A stretch of 64,000 bases of DNA from Solen grandis (GCA_021229015.1 CM037783.1:10487324-10551323); one strand, 5' to 3'; numbered from the stretch's first letter, positions 41,230 to 52,790 are shown. The notes: a model not told the origin generated them from the letters alone. A program made the numbers and translations.

Positions 41230-43560
41230 CTTTGTTATTCAGTTGCACTAAAACTCCGTCGCCGGTGCGAGTATATGGGCAAGGTGTAGTTAGTCCATTT
41301 AGCCGATTTAGTATATGTAGTGAATAAGTTACAACATTCAGCCAGTTTATCTTATTTCGCCTATTTTATATAAAAGGGCTATGCAAATAATACTATTTAG
41401 TCCATGTAGTACATAAGCTACAACTTTTGGTCTATTGAGCCTTTGTATGACATAGGCTACAAAATATATCCTATTTAACTTTCCTTAGTAGCATATATAG
41501 TAAACAGGCTAACTTTTATCCTATTTAGCCGATTTAACCTTTGGTTTATTTTTTTTAGCCTACGTAGGACATAGGTTACAATTCTATCCTATTAAGCCTA
41601 TTAATGTATTGAATAGGCTAAAACATTCAGCCCGTTTATCCCATTTACCCCATTTAATTTAAAAAAGAGCTATGTTAACTAGAACTATCACTGAAGGTGA
41701 TTCATACCCCCACCCCCATCTTTGACACAGGATGTATTCACATGACACATAAAACGAATGTTCACACATAGGATTTGGGCTTATAAGCATACCAAAAAAA
41801 ATATTATCACTAAAGGTGATCAATACCCACACCGGAAGTCTGTCATGTGTAGGAATACAGTTTCAAAAGTTTGCGTGAGTGAAAGACTACATGTATGTAA
41901 GGTTTAAAGTTAGTGTGAGCAATGGTTCAAAAGTTTTGGACAATGCTAAAAAGTTTTGACAGACAGACAGATAGACAGAGAGACACACATACAGACACAC
42001 AGAAGAAAACAATTTGCCCCCAAGATCTGTAGCTGAGGAGAATAAAAATGCAGTCTAATTATGGTTCACATCCATATTTGTTGTTTGCAAAAACCTGTCT
42101 TTAAGAATTTACATTGTGGTTTTCTTATGCACTGCACTTCCTCTCATCAAGATCAATCTACATATGAAGTTTCATCAACCTAGCTACTTTAGTATTGGAG
42201 TTATGCTCCGGACAAAATCAAAAGATTAAAAATGACAAAGGGCAATAACTCCTTTCAAAATACATGCAGAGTTATGGTTCTTATGCACTGCACTTCCTCT
42301 CATCAAGGTCTATCTACCTATGAAGTTTCATCAACATAGGTACAGTGGTTTTGGAGAAATGCTCCGGACAAATATTTGTAGACCAACCGCCGGACCGACG
42401 GACCGACCTACCGGCTCCTATATACCCCCCCCCCCCCCCCCCCCCCCCAATTTCATTTGTGGGGGTATAATTAGACCATTCAGCCTATTTCACCTATGAA
42501 GTATATAGACTACAATGTTTAGCCTATTTAGCCAATGTAGGACATAGGCTACAGTTTTTTTTTTATATATTTAGCCTACTAAACTTATGTAGTGAATAGG
42601 TTACAACATTCAGTCCGTTTATCATATTAATCCATTTTATGTTAAAAAAAAGGGTTAAGCTAATAAGTCAGTGTTGCAGAGCGAGTCAATTTATCTGAAA
42701 TGAAAAAAATACACTAAATAGGATAATTGTCGCGTGCACAAAGAAGACGGTTTAGGCGAAACGGCAATATGTTTTCATGATGTCGATACGGGATTACTTT
42801 GAGTGTTGACCAGTAATTATATCGTTATTGACCATTATATGCAAAACAGCTTATTCAGGAAATATCAAGATCTGTTTAAACGCCAAAGTAGTCATTTAAG
42901 CATGAAATTATGTAATAAAAATGCTATGTTAATGAGGAAATGTAGACTATTATGAGTTAACCTATCTACCTTATATATAAAATAGGCTATTGCATTTATA
43001 ATTTTTAGCCTATTTAGCCTACTACATCTTTCAGTCAATGTAGCCCATTTAGTCTATCTAAAACAAACTTATGTTTTAATAAAGCAATGTAGCCTGTTTA
43101 CCCTATGAATGCTATAATTGTGAAATCAATGTTGGCAGTTTAGCTTATTTAGCGTACAAGAGACTATGTGTATAGCCCTGATAAGCCCATTTATCATATT
43201 TATAATAAAAAGGAGATCTTTATTGGCCATTTTATGCGGAGTAGCCTTTGCAGGAAATAAAAAAAATGTTTAAAGACTAATGTAACTTAAAGATGCTATG
43301 TTAATGAAAATATGTAGGCTTTCATGTTTAGTCTGTTTAGCCCATGTAGTACACAAACTACAGAATTCTGCCAATGATGCCCATTTAGCCTATTTAACAT
43401 AAAAGTGGTATTTCAATAGTTAGCCTCTCTAATTTAAAAAACAACAGCAACAAAAACAAAAACATTTAGCATATTTAGTTTGTTTTTTTAAAAAAAACTA
43501 TGTTTATAAAATTTAGCCTTTTTAGCATACAAAAGATTATGTTTATAAGCAAACGCAGCC
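41230..43560. repeat. Degenerate repeat rich in TTTAGCC / GTAGTGAATAGGYTACAA
   Basis: Dozens of imperfect copies of TATTTAGCCTATTTAGCC and GTAGTRMATAGGCTACAA, spaced about 60-80 bp with no fixed phase. Interrupted at 41678-42470 by a pearl-like element. The same motifs reappear in the far palindrome arm near 51685-51720. Confidence 0.7.
41678..42470 (+). mobile_element. Pearl/HINE-like element, second copy of the 6805 family
   Basis: Nearly identical to 6805-7908 in both flanks (few substitutions over the first ~440 bp), but with about half the core repeats, a shorter microsatellite and a very long C run (42425-42448). Inserted in the TTTAGCC repeat, whose sequence resumes directly after GGGGGTATAA. 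Confidence 0.82.
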
Positions 43561-43713
43561 GACCCAGAAAATTATTGGCCATTATATGCGAAGTAGCAGG
43601 TGTTCTCTTGCCATAATTGGCTTTTAACATCAATATTGTAAAGGATATAAATATATGTATATATTGACATTTCGCATCAAAGTGAAACACATGACGTAAC
43701 CATGATAGGCCGG

Positions 43714-44800
43714 GACAAGAGTCAACCACCTCCATTTACAGGGACGTGTGTGGGTTTTGTTTGGTTTGTCATCATTGCCATATGTAACGTTTGGGCTTGC
43801 ATGTGGTTTTGGTTGACCCGCCTATGGTGTAGTTGGGACCTAGATCTAGATCTTGAAATATCTTAGTAAACTAATGAGGGCATGCCATGTCATCTAAATA
43901 ACCCTTGTGAAGGTGAATCATCTCATTTAGTGTTTTTGGTAATTTTACCATCGTTCTCATAACAGATTTGGAGGGTGAAATATCCGACTAAACATGATAC
44001 GTGCACTTTAAGAAACTGCAACATAAATGTTTTTGTATAGACGTCGAATAACAAACCGAAACTGTTAACGAAATAATAAGTGGTCAACATTGAAGTAATC
44101 CCGTATCGACGTCATGCAAACATCGTGCCGTTTCGCCTATATAGTCTTCTTTGTGGACGTGACAATCATCCTGTTTTGTGTATTTGTTCATATAAGATAT
44201 ATTGGCTCGTTCTGCTTAACCCTTTGTAACATAAAAAGTATATATTTGTTGTCTATGCGCTACAAAGTTTTTAAGTAAAATAGGCCAGATAGGTAGAACG
44301 TTGTAACCTATTCGCTACATTCACATACATGAGGAAGAGTGGATAAAGAAGGTCAGTAAGGTGAGTTGAAATAGACGTTAGGAAGTAAGTCGAGTAAAGA
44401 GAGGTTAGGCAGTAAAATGAATGGAAAGAGGTGAGGAGGGAAGTAATGCGAATGGTGAGATATAGGTAAGTAAGACGTGTGGAGGGAAAAGTGGGAGTAA
44501 GTCGAGAAAAGGGAAAAAAGGGGAAAAAATCAGAGAAAGAGTTTGGAGTCAAATAAGAGATTAAAGTAAAGAAAAAAAATAAGCTGGAAAGCCTAGATAT
44601 AAAAATAGATTAGAATAATTGTATTGAAAGAAAGAAAAGTTAAGTATAAGAAGGGAAGTGACTTTGCATGAGAGCCCACGACCGGGATCATACTTTGATT
44701 AAGACCTGAACTGTACATCAGTAAAGGTCGGATGAGTTCGCATTTAAACGAACGAAAGGGAAATGCACGGCCTGCTTTGTAGTCACTTGGTGCATATTAT
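43714..44800. repeat. Left outer arm (A) of a large palindrome
   Basis: Reverse complement recurs at 51391-52257. Shared stretches include ACAAGAGTCAACCACCTC, TAGTTGGGACCTAGATCTAG, GGCATGCCATGTCATCTAAA, GTGAAGGTGAATCATCTCAT and the end TAGTCACTTGGTGCATATTA. The segment 44330-44560 is a GTAAG/GAGG-rich degenerate array, mirrored as a CCTTAC/CTCTCC-rich array on the right. Confidence 0.8.
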
Positions 44801-45905
44801 AGGAGTCGAAATCAACCCTTTTGTATCTTACTTTAATGTCATTCCAACGGGTTTCAAAATGCGTCTATTTTTAACTTTTCTCATTTATGTACAATATATT
44901 TCATCTTTTTAGTATAAGAGATTTCAATGAGTTATGATTTATAGAGAATATTTCCTTTCTAAGTTTCTTAACAAACAAGATACAATAAGGTCAGTGCTTT
45001 AAAAACATTTTCTTTAGTAATTTTCTTCCAACGAAAGGGAAACGTTTATTACACAGTCCAGGGGAAAAGTTATAATTGTTAATACCAGTTCATAACAAGG
45101 CTCCGAAACGGTGGTGCAGTGGTACCGAATCTGTCTTCCACACCTCGCACATCACTCCGCTCCGCGTGGGTTCGTATCTCAGCGGAGTAAGAAAAATACT
45201 ATATAGAATTAAAAATGATAATATATTTTATTTTCAAATGTTAACTGATGATAGGAAAGAAATATTTTATACTAATTTTATAATGTTATTTGTTTTTTAT
45301 TTCTTTTATTTATTATTTTTGTGATATAATTGTGATACCTTGTGATACTGATCTTTTGCATGCAGTTGTAATGAAATAAATTAATGTTGAAACCGATCAC
45401 ATGATTTCTTTTTAGATGAAAATTTCTATCCTTGTTATAGCTCCCTTGCTTGGCGCTCAGCATATAAGGGTAGTTGCAGGACTGGTTGGCCCGGTTTCAT
45501 GATAATGTGACTGGGTGTGGTATCATGCCACATGTCTACGGCGTGATACTGCAGTGTTGCAGCACTATATTTGTCTCAAGTAGACATAGTCTCCAAATAA
45601 CTGAAATACTGTCGGATGGACATTAAACGCAACAAACAAACATTTCTATTCTTAATGAGCTACGTTGATATCGTGATCATAAAATAAAAAAAGAAGAAAA
45701 AAAAAAGAAAAAAAAAAGAAGAAAAAAACCACAAGAAGTATCTTTAAAAAAGATACACGGCCGTGGTGCATTATTTATATTTAGTGTTTATTCTGCATCT
45801 TAATTGGAGGACATTTGACCCAAGTATTATGATTGTCTTTCAAGCGTTCAAAATATATAGAGTGAATGTGAAGTTGATGATGATCGGACAAACGAACGAC
45901 CAGTT
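44789..45905. repeat. Left inner arm (B) of the palindrome
   Basis: Matches the reverse complement of 46265-47083. Landmarks are GAGTCGAAATCAACCC, TCATTTATGTACAATA, TAGTAATTTTCTTCCAACGA, GGGTTCGTATCTCAGCGGAG, GTGATACTGATCTTTTG and GATGATGATCGGACAAACGA. An unmatched 45400-45735 segment is extra in this arm. Confidence 0.8.
45101..45190 (+). repeat. tRNA-like (SINE head) within palindrome arm B
   Basis: A box in GGTGGTGCAGTGGTACCG and B-box-like GGGTTCGTATCTC, about 45 bp apart. An inverted, more decayed copy lies at 46712-46795 as part of the palindrome. Confidence 0.5.
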
Positions 45906-46264
45906 CCCTTCAGGTAATACAACTGCATTGGTGTTCCTCGGAACACATGTGTCACCTGCATTGCAGCAGTTGTCATAGGAAGGGTGTACATTAAATGATC
46001 AAAAGTGTACTTATCACTATACAAAAATAATTGAAGTGCATCCACCATATAGTTTTGAAATTATGCTCTGATACATCACGTCTTAACGAATGTGCGATTT
46101 CCAGGATACGAAGGGGTCTGAAGGTTTCAAGTCCGACATGTGTTTTTCATCCTTTAGATATGTTTTTGTGGAGTTGAATTAATCATTTTGAACGTTAAGA
46201 CATGTATTAATATTTTTCTGTCGACAAAATGGAGGTTTTAGGAATGTATATACAAAGCGAACAA

Positions 46265-47083
46265 GCTGATCTCTTTAATTAATGAAATAACTGGCCGATT
46301 GTCTGTCCGATCATCATCAATTTCATATCCACCCTATATATTTTGAAAGCTTGAAAGACATTCATAATACTTATGTCAAATGTCCTCTCATCAAGACACA
46401 GAATAAATACTAAATATAATTAATACACCACGGCCATGTATCTTTCTTTTTGAAAGACATTCTTGTTTTTATTTATTTATTTATTTTATTTATGAGGTCA
46501 GTTTTAACATTAACTTTTTCATTACAAAAGATCAGTATCACAATTATATCGCAAAAATAATAAATAAAAAAAAAAAAAAAATTAAAATTAGTATAAAATA
46601 TTTCTTTCGTAACATCAGTTTACATTTAATAATAAAATATATCATTATCATTTTCAGTTCATTTTTATTATTTCATCATTTTTTTTATATTTTGGTATTT
46701 TTTTTACTCCGCTGAGATACGAACCCACACGGAGCGGAGTGATGCGTGGAAGACAGTTTCGTTAACACTGCATCACAAATTTGGAGGCTTATTATAACTT
46801 TGCCCCTGGACTGTATAATAAACGTTTCCATTTCGTTGGAAGAAAATTACTAAAGAAGATATTTTAAAGCACTGATCTAATTATATTAAGTTTGTTTAGA
46901 TGCTTAGAAAGGAAATATTTTCTATAAATAACTCAACGACATATAAATGCTCTTATAGTAAAAAGAGGAAATGTATTGTACATAAATGAGAAAAGTTAAA
47001 AATAGATGCATTTTGAAACCCGTTTGGATGACATTAAAGTAAGATACATTAGGGTTGATTTCGACTCATATAATATGCATATA
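46265..47083. repeat. Right inner arm (B') of the palindrome
   Basis: Inverted copy of 44789-45905, about 85-90% alike by eye, separated from it by a ~360-bp spacer. It ends where the LINE insertion begins. Confidence 0.8.
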
Positions 47084-48090
47084 TATAGGCATAGAAGGAA
47101 GGATGTTACATTGGTTAGCTGATTTCCTTAAATCCAGAAAGATTAGAGTTAGGTTCGGTGGTTCAACCACCGAAATAAAGGAAACTATAAATGGTTGCCC
47201 ACAGGGTAGTGTTCTATCACCTATCCTATTCTCCTTAGTATTGAACACACTTAGGGATTGCATTGATAGGTACAACTTAAGAACTTAAGATGATGGGGCT
47301 ATATGGTCTACATCTAAAATGTCACCAAAACAAACAGTCAAAAGCATACAAGCCGCTCTAGATGCAATAGAAAAATGGAGTAATAAATTTGGCTTTCAGA
47401 TAAATCCACAAAAAAACCCAAGCGATCTTATTTAGTAGAATAGGACAAAAACCAGAACTTATGGTTCCTCAATTAAAACTACGCGGAGAGAAATTAAAGT
47501 ACGGCGATAATGCAAAACTCCTTGGTCTGACATTTGACAAGCATCTAACATGGAAAAGCCATATTTTAGATATGATAAAAATATGTGAAAGAGATCTAAA
47601 CCTCCTTCGATGTATCAAAGGTCACAACTGGGGTTGTAACAAAAAATCATTAATGACCATTTATAAGGGCTTAATTAAATCAAAAATAAACTATGGATGT
47701 ATAGCTTACAACTCAGCCAGTGATACGCTTCTAAGTAAATTACAAACAATTCAGAATAAGGCCCTCAGAATAATCACTGGTTGTAAGAAAGACACTCCTA
47801 CAACCCCATTACACATCGAATGTGCAGAAATTCCACTATCACTAGAGAGGGATAAAAACATGTTGAAATATTGGGCTAGGTCAATCAAATTAGGAGATAG
47901 GTTACCCATAAACAAAGAAATAAGAATAGACCATAATTATAAGGCAAGAGCTAGAAAATATAGCAAGGTCAAAAAACCCTACGCCCAAGCAATTCTATCA
48001 CTAATAGACAATTACCAATTAAGCAGTCAAGGTATAGCAAGCCCACGACAAACTCTTTACAAGGCTTATCCCTCCCCTCGATCGACATAA
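47084..48090 (+). pseudogene. LINE reverse transcriptase remnant
   Basis: The first piece reads MLHWLADFLKSRKIRVRFGG and NGCPQGSVLSPILFSLVLN (the RT P-Q-G block). The catalytic site is present as DDGAIW, but the codon two before it is a stop (T-stop-D-D). A frameshift follows at the A run near 47410, after which an ORF of 209 codons (47461-48090) covers the thumb and connection with LLGLTFDKHLTWKSHI and RIITGCKKDTPTTPLH. A further frameshift at about 48066 leads to the RNase H. The N-terminal endonuclease and most RT fingers are absent (5' truncation). Confidence 0.8.
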
Positions 48091-48159
48091 AACTCAGTAA
48101 GGAAATAAGTAAGAAAGACTGCCCCAAGGAAAACTTAGCGAAGGCAACCAAGTACATCA

Positions 48160-49520
48160 ATGAAACTAAAACAAGCTGGTCTATTTATACAGATGGTAGC
48201 AAGGATATAGATAAAAGCTCAGCAGGTGCAGGAATAGTAGTTATGGATAATAATAACCAAATTATATTGAAAAAAGAGGGCCAAGATGGCCCTGTGTCGC
48301 TCACCTGAGTAAGATGGCTGTGTTAGGCATAATGACAAAAAATCTGGCATCTAAAAGTGTTTTTCTAACATTTGACTAAGTGACCTACATATTGATCCTA
48401 CCTGAATTTGCACTCAACTGGGAATTCATGCAGTCATCATTCATATTAAGTTTAATGAAGACTGGGACAAAAATGTAGGCCTCTAATGTGTTCACAAGGT
48501 TTTTCTTAGATTTGCCCTGGTGACCTAGTTTTTGACCCCACATGACCCAATTTCAACTCATCGAGATATCATATAGACAAACATCCTGACCAATTTATGA
48601 AGATTGGCCAAAACTGTGGCCTTAAGTGTTACAAGTTTTTCTAAGATTTGACCTGGTGACCTAGTTTTTGACCCCACATGACCCAATATCGAACTCATCC
48701 GAGATATCATGTAGACAAATATCCTGACCAAATTTTATGAAGATTGGGCTAAAACTGTGGTTATGAAGATTGGGCAAAACTGTGGCCTCTAGAGTGTTCA
48801 CAAGGTTTTTCTAAGATTTGACCTAGTGACCTAGTTTTTGACCTCACATGACCCAATTTCGAACTCATCCGAGATATTATGTAGACAAACACCCTGACCA
48901 AGTTTCATGAAGATTGGGCCAAAACTGTGGCCTCTAGGGTGTTCAATTGTTGACGACGACACGCAGACGGACAAAAAAAACCAAGGAAAAATTGATATTT
49001 TCATGTGAAATCACAGCGATAAACACAGTTCTAAAATGGCTTATATTCAAAAACAAAACAGGTCAAACTCCACAAGTAACCACGCTGTTTACTGACTCCC
49101 TCAGTGTATTGCAAGCTCTACAAAACTGGATCTAATACAAGACAAGATCTCATTTTAGAATGCATGAAACTCAATGAACAACTAAAGAAACTTAATAAAA
49201 CTATCAATTTTGTATGGATCCCCAGTCATGTGGGTATCTATGGCAATGAAATGGCAGACAAAGAAGCGAAAACAGGATCCACTGTTGGAACCCAATTACA
49301 AATCAAACTCAGTCCCAAAGAAATGTATAGCATAATTAACAATAAGGTTAACAAAGCCTTCATAGAAAAATATTTCAATGATTATAAGATAAAGAAACAG
49401 TTTGAATTCGGTACCATCTCAACAAATATAACTCAATACAACAATAATCCTATGGTAGATCGAATAATAACCAGACTCAGAGTGAGAACAAGCAATCTAG
49501 GAGGAGAAAGAAAACCATAA
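48160..49520 (+). pseudogene. LINE RNase H domain, split by an inserted element
   Basis: The first half ends ...SWSIYTDGSKDIDKSSAGAG and IILKK at about 48270; the second half restarts about 48975 with KEKLIFSCEITAINTVLKW, then LFTDSLSVLQAL, WIPSHVGIYGNEMADKEAK. All four acidic catalytic positions (D of YTDGS, E of FSCE, D of TDSLS, D of MADKEA) remain. A frameshift near 49125 and a stop near 49518 complete the inactivation. Confidence 0.8.
48272..48975 (+). mobile_element. Pearl/HINE-like element inserted in the LINE RNase H
   Basis: Opens GAGGGCCAAGATGGCCCTGT, a hairpin like the 22725 family, then core repeats marked by GTTTTTGACCCCACATGACC and ACTGTGGCCTCTAG, and ends ACGACGACACGCAGACGG followed by A8. 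RNase H coding sequence resumes immediately after. Confidence 0.78.
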
Positions 49521-49746
49521 TTACCTTGCACCCATTGTAATGGCCATGAAACTTTTGAACATGTCTTCTTTGAATGTAACTCTAACAAACAAGCTAGAAA
49601 AGAACTTGAAACTGTCATGTTCAAAATAAGCACAGAACCTATAAATAGACTGTCCCTACTCTTTCCTGAAAAGAAAAATTATGACCTTGTCTTCCATGCT
49701 ATAATAAAATTCCTGAAAGCAACAAACTATTTCGATAGAATCTAAA
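49520..49746 (+). pseudogene. LINE C-terminal zinc-knuckle region
   Basis: After a stop at about 49518-49520 the same frame continues LPCTHCNGHETFEHVFFECN, the C-x2-C-x6-H-x4-C-type knuckle common at the C-terminus of jockey-like pol, ending ATNYFDRI-stop at about 49746. Confidence 0.7.
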
Positions 49747-49780
49747 AGAGGATTGTGTAGTATAAAATAGGAAACAAAAA

Positions 49781-50215
49781 CAAGGTGACCAATGGTTACA
49801 TTGGGGATCTTAAATCCCTGTGGGCGTACTCAGGCCCGACCACTTGGTCACCTTGAAAAATCACATCAAGGTCTTCAATGCACAATACAAGGTGGCCAAT
49901 GGTTACATTGGGGATCTTATATCCCTGTGGGCGTACTCAGGCCCGATCACTTGGTAACCTTGAAAAATCACAATAGGGTCTTCAAAGTACAAAACAAAGT
50001 GACCAATGGTTACATTGGGGATCTTAAATCCCCGTGGGCGTACTCAGGCCCGACCATTTGGTCACCTTGATAAATCACAGACACAACATGCACAAAACAA
50101 AGTGGCCAATGGTTACATTAGGGATCTTAAATCCCTTCGGGCGTACTCAGACCCAGCCATTAGGTCACTTTGCAAAACTACAGACACAACATGGAGACCA
50201 GACACACCAGACTGG
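49781..50215 (+). repeat. Four 107-bp tandem units, each an imperfect hairpin, in the LINE 3' UTR
   Basis: Units start at about 49781, 49888, 49995 and 50098. Each begins CAAGGTGACCAATGG and later has CCACTTGGTCACCTTG, its reverse complement apart from small changes, enclosing GGGGATCTTAAATCCC. They begin 35 bp after the LINE stop codon. Confidence 0.8.
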
Positions 50216-51391
50216 TCACCATAAAAAAAGATTAAGAAACAGACTAAAAGGGCACATCTTGCCCTTGGTGCCTGAAACATAGTATAATTCTCTCTCAACA
50301 ATTCTATAATAGGCACCAGTCTTTTCACTCAGGTAGACTCTGGAATAGCCAGATATCCCGTGGGAGGAAATATGTACTTTGAAAGAATGGAGATAAACAA
50401 TAAACGGTATAACTGAGTTGAATGAGAGAACGGGTGAATCAAGCAGTCTAACCATGAGATATGCGCACTAACAAACATTGTAAATAAACCATCCAAACAT
50501 TGTTTCTGCAACTTATATAACCTAGAATGTCAATACATTTAATTATTAAACAAAAATTCGAATTAAAAAACAAGGGACTAGACTCTTTCGTTTCGGCTAG
50601 GCTAAAGTTTTTTAAACAAATACAAATTAAATGGCATTAAACACCCTCCCAGAGCATAAGTTAGGATTCTCCTAAGTTATGCCAGGGAGAGTTAAATACA
50701 TGTATAACATATGACATTCTAAGATTATATCTCTGCTATAAATAAATATTATGGTAAAAAAAAAAAAATACTATTTCTATCCATATGTGTCTGTTTATAT
50801 GTCCCCCCCCATTATCTTTATATCCTGTAGGAATAGATCGAGTAGGATTCCCATAGAAGGTCAGGGGTGGGTGCTTGTCTAAACCACAAATTATACAAAC
50901 TTCCTCTAAATACCAACATGAAATTTCTTCGAAATTACAAATCTACTTCAGGCCAACCAAGAACATTTCTTGCCAAAATTTCGGTTTTAGACAAGTTTCC
51001 TCCTATGTCGCTCTCCTTGTTTGTGGAGGGGTGGCTGCCTTTGTCGGGGTGTTTGGTCTTCTGCGAACATTTGCTTGCATATCCTGAAGCTAACAATAAT
51101 AATTAATAACAAGAAGTAGGCAAAATTCTATGAGATAATAGGTTAGGAGGTCCAAATTGACCATTTACAAATCTCAGAGAGAGACTAACGTTTAGAACTC
51201 AAAACATACTCTTTCATTAAATACTTTAGCCATCTTAAATTAGATGGCCTTGGCAAAATTTGACCCTTTGGCAAAAGAAAAATATAAAAAGGACATCTTT
51301 AAGGGGTGAGGGTCACACCCCGGGGTCTGCGCATGGTGTGGATTATTCTGCAGTCTGACCTTCATTAAACTTCAATACATACATACAATCC
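50216..51391 (+). other. Remaining LINE 3' UTR, non-coding
   Basis: No coding signal. Contains a near-perfect stem GCATAAGTTAGGA/TCCTAAGTTATGC (about 50656-50684), an A run (50757-50768) and a C run (50803-50810). Assigned to the LINE because the target duplication lies at 51392. Confidence 0.55.
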
Positions 51392-52257
51392 TATAATATG
51401 CACCAAGTGACTGTACAAAGCAGGCAGTGCATTTCCCTTACTTTCGTTTAAATGCCTTACTGTCCCACCTCTCTCTTTCAATACACCTTACTGCCCTTCT
51501 CCCCCCACTTGCTTTACTTCTACAGCTCTCTCCACTAGCCTTACTTTGCTACCAATCTCTCCACCCAACTTACTGCCCAGTCTCTCCTCTCGCTTTACCT
51601 TCTCGACTTCCCAACCTTTCTCCTCTCCTATTAACCTCTCGACCCATTTACCCATGCCCTTTTCCCTTATGTGTAAGAAATTATCCTATTTAGCCTATGT
51701 AGTGAATAGGTACAACATCCAGCCAGTTTATAACTCTAAACGGGATGATAGCCACGTGCACAAAGAAGGCTATTTAGGCGAAACAGAACGAATGTTGACC
51801 AGTAATTATATCGTTAAAAGTTTGGGTTAGTTATACGACGTCTAACATAGACTAAAACACAAAAAATATGTTGCAGTTTCTTAAAGTGTACGTACCATGT
51901 TTAGGCGGAGCGTCACAACGCCAGCATGATAGACTCTGTGATGGACAACAATATATATACTTTAACTGATGCACCTTGATAACTCTTGTTTGGGATTTTT
52001 CGCCCTCAAAATCTGTCATGAGAACGATGGTAAAATTACCAAAAACGCTAAATGAGATGATTCACCTTCACAAGGGTTATTTAGATGACATGGCATGCCC
52101 TCATTAGTTTACTAAGATATTGCTAGATCTAGGTCCCAACTACACCACAGGCGAGTCAACCAAAACCACCTGCCAGCCCAAACTTGACATATGGCGATGA
52201 TGACAAACCAAACAAAACCCACACACGCCCCTGTAGATAGAGGTGGTTGACTCTTGT
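51391..52257. repeat. Right outer arm (A') of the palindrome
   Basis: Inverted counterpart of 43714-44800. Starts with the LINE target duplication and ends at GGTTGACTCTTGTACC, after which similarity stops and the 45-bp minisatellite begins. Confidence 0.8.
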
Positions 52258-52265
52258 ACCTTTAT

Positions 52266-52790
52266 ATATTTCGTAAATCAAAATGCCTATCGTGGTGGCG
52301 CAGTGGTGTTATATTTCGTAAATCAAATTGCCTATCTTGGTGGCGTAGTGGTGTTATATTTCGTAAATCAAAATGCCTATCGTGGTGGGGTGGTGGTGTT
52401 ATATTTCGTAAATCAAAATGCCTATCGTGGTGGCGTAGTGTTGTTATATTTCGTAAATCAAAATGCATATCGTGGTGGCGCAGTGGTGTTATATTTCGTA
52501 AATCAAAATGCCTATCGTGGTGGCGTAGTGGTGTTATATTTCGTAAATCAAAATGCCTATCGTGGTGGCGCAGTGGTGTTATATTTCGTAAATCAAATGC
52601 CTATCGTGGTGGCGCAGTGGTGTTATATTTCGTAAATCAAAATGCCTATCGTGGTGGCGCAGTGGTGTTATATTTCGTAAATCAAAATGCTTATCGTGGT
52701 GGCGCAGTGGTGTTATATTTCGTAAATCAAAATAACTATCATGGTGGCGCAGTGGTGTTATATTTCGTAAAGCAAAATTCTATCTGGTGG
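52266..52790 (+). repeat. 45-bp minisatellite, about 11-12 units, with a Pol III A-box-like core
   Basis: Unit: TTCGTAAATCAAAATGCCTATCG plus TGGTGGCGCAGTGGTGTTATAT. The 45-bp period is a multiple of three, so it leaves long open frames (15-residue repeats such as CLSWWRSGVIFRKSK), which I regard as a by-product. Each unit carries TGGCGCAGTGG or TGGCGTAGTGG. One unit near 52590 has lost a base. Confidence 0.9.

Larger units (their letters stand above)
47080..51391 (+). mobile_element. 5'-truncated jockey-like LINE with 11-bp target duplication
   Basis: Contains reverse transcriptase remnants, an RNase H domain and a C-terminal CCHC-type knuckle in the order of jockey/CR1-group LINEs. The direct repeat TATAATATGCA lies at 47069-47079 and 51392-51402, and the palindrome sequence resumes exactly there. 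The 3' end reads CAATACATACATACAATCC, a microsatellite-like tail rather than poly(A). Inactive: stops and frameshifts, plus an insertion at 48272. Confidence 0.82.

Noticed and set aside
44271..44552. 93-codon minus-strand Ser/Thr/Leu/Phe ORF
   Set aside because: Produced by a pyrimidine-rich degenerate tandem array inside palindrome arm A.
50867..51106. Short plus-strand ORFs with a hydrophobic stretch after the LINE
   Set aside because: They lie in what the target duplication marks as LINE 3' UTR and have no coding-like features.
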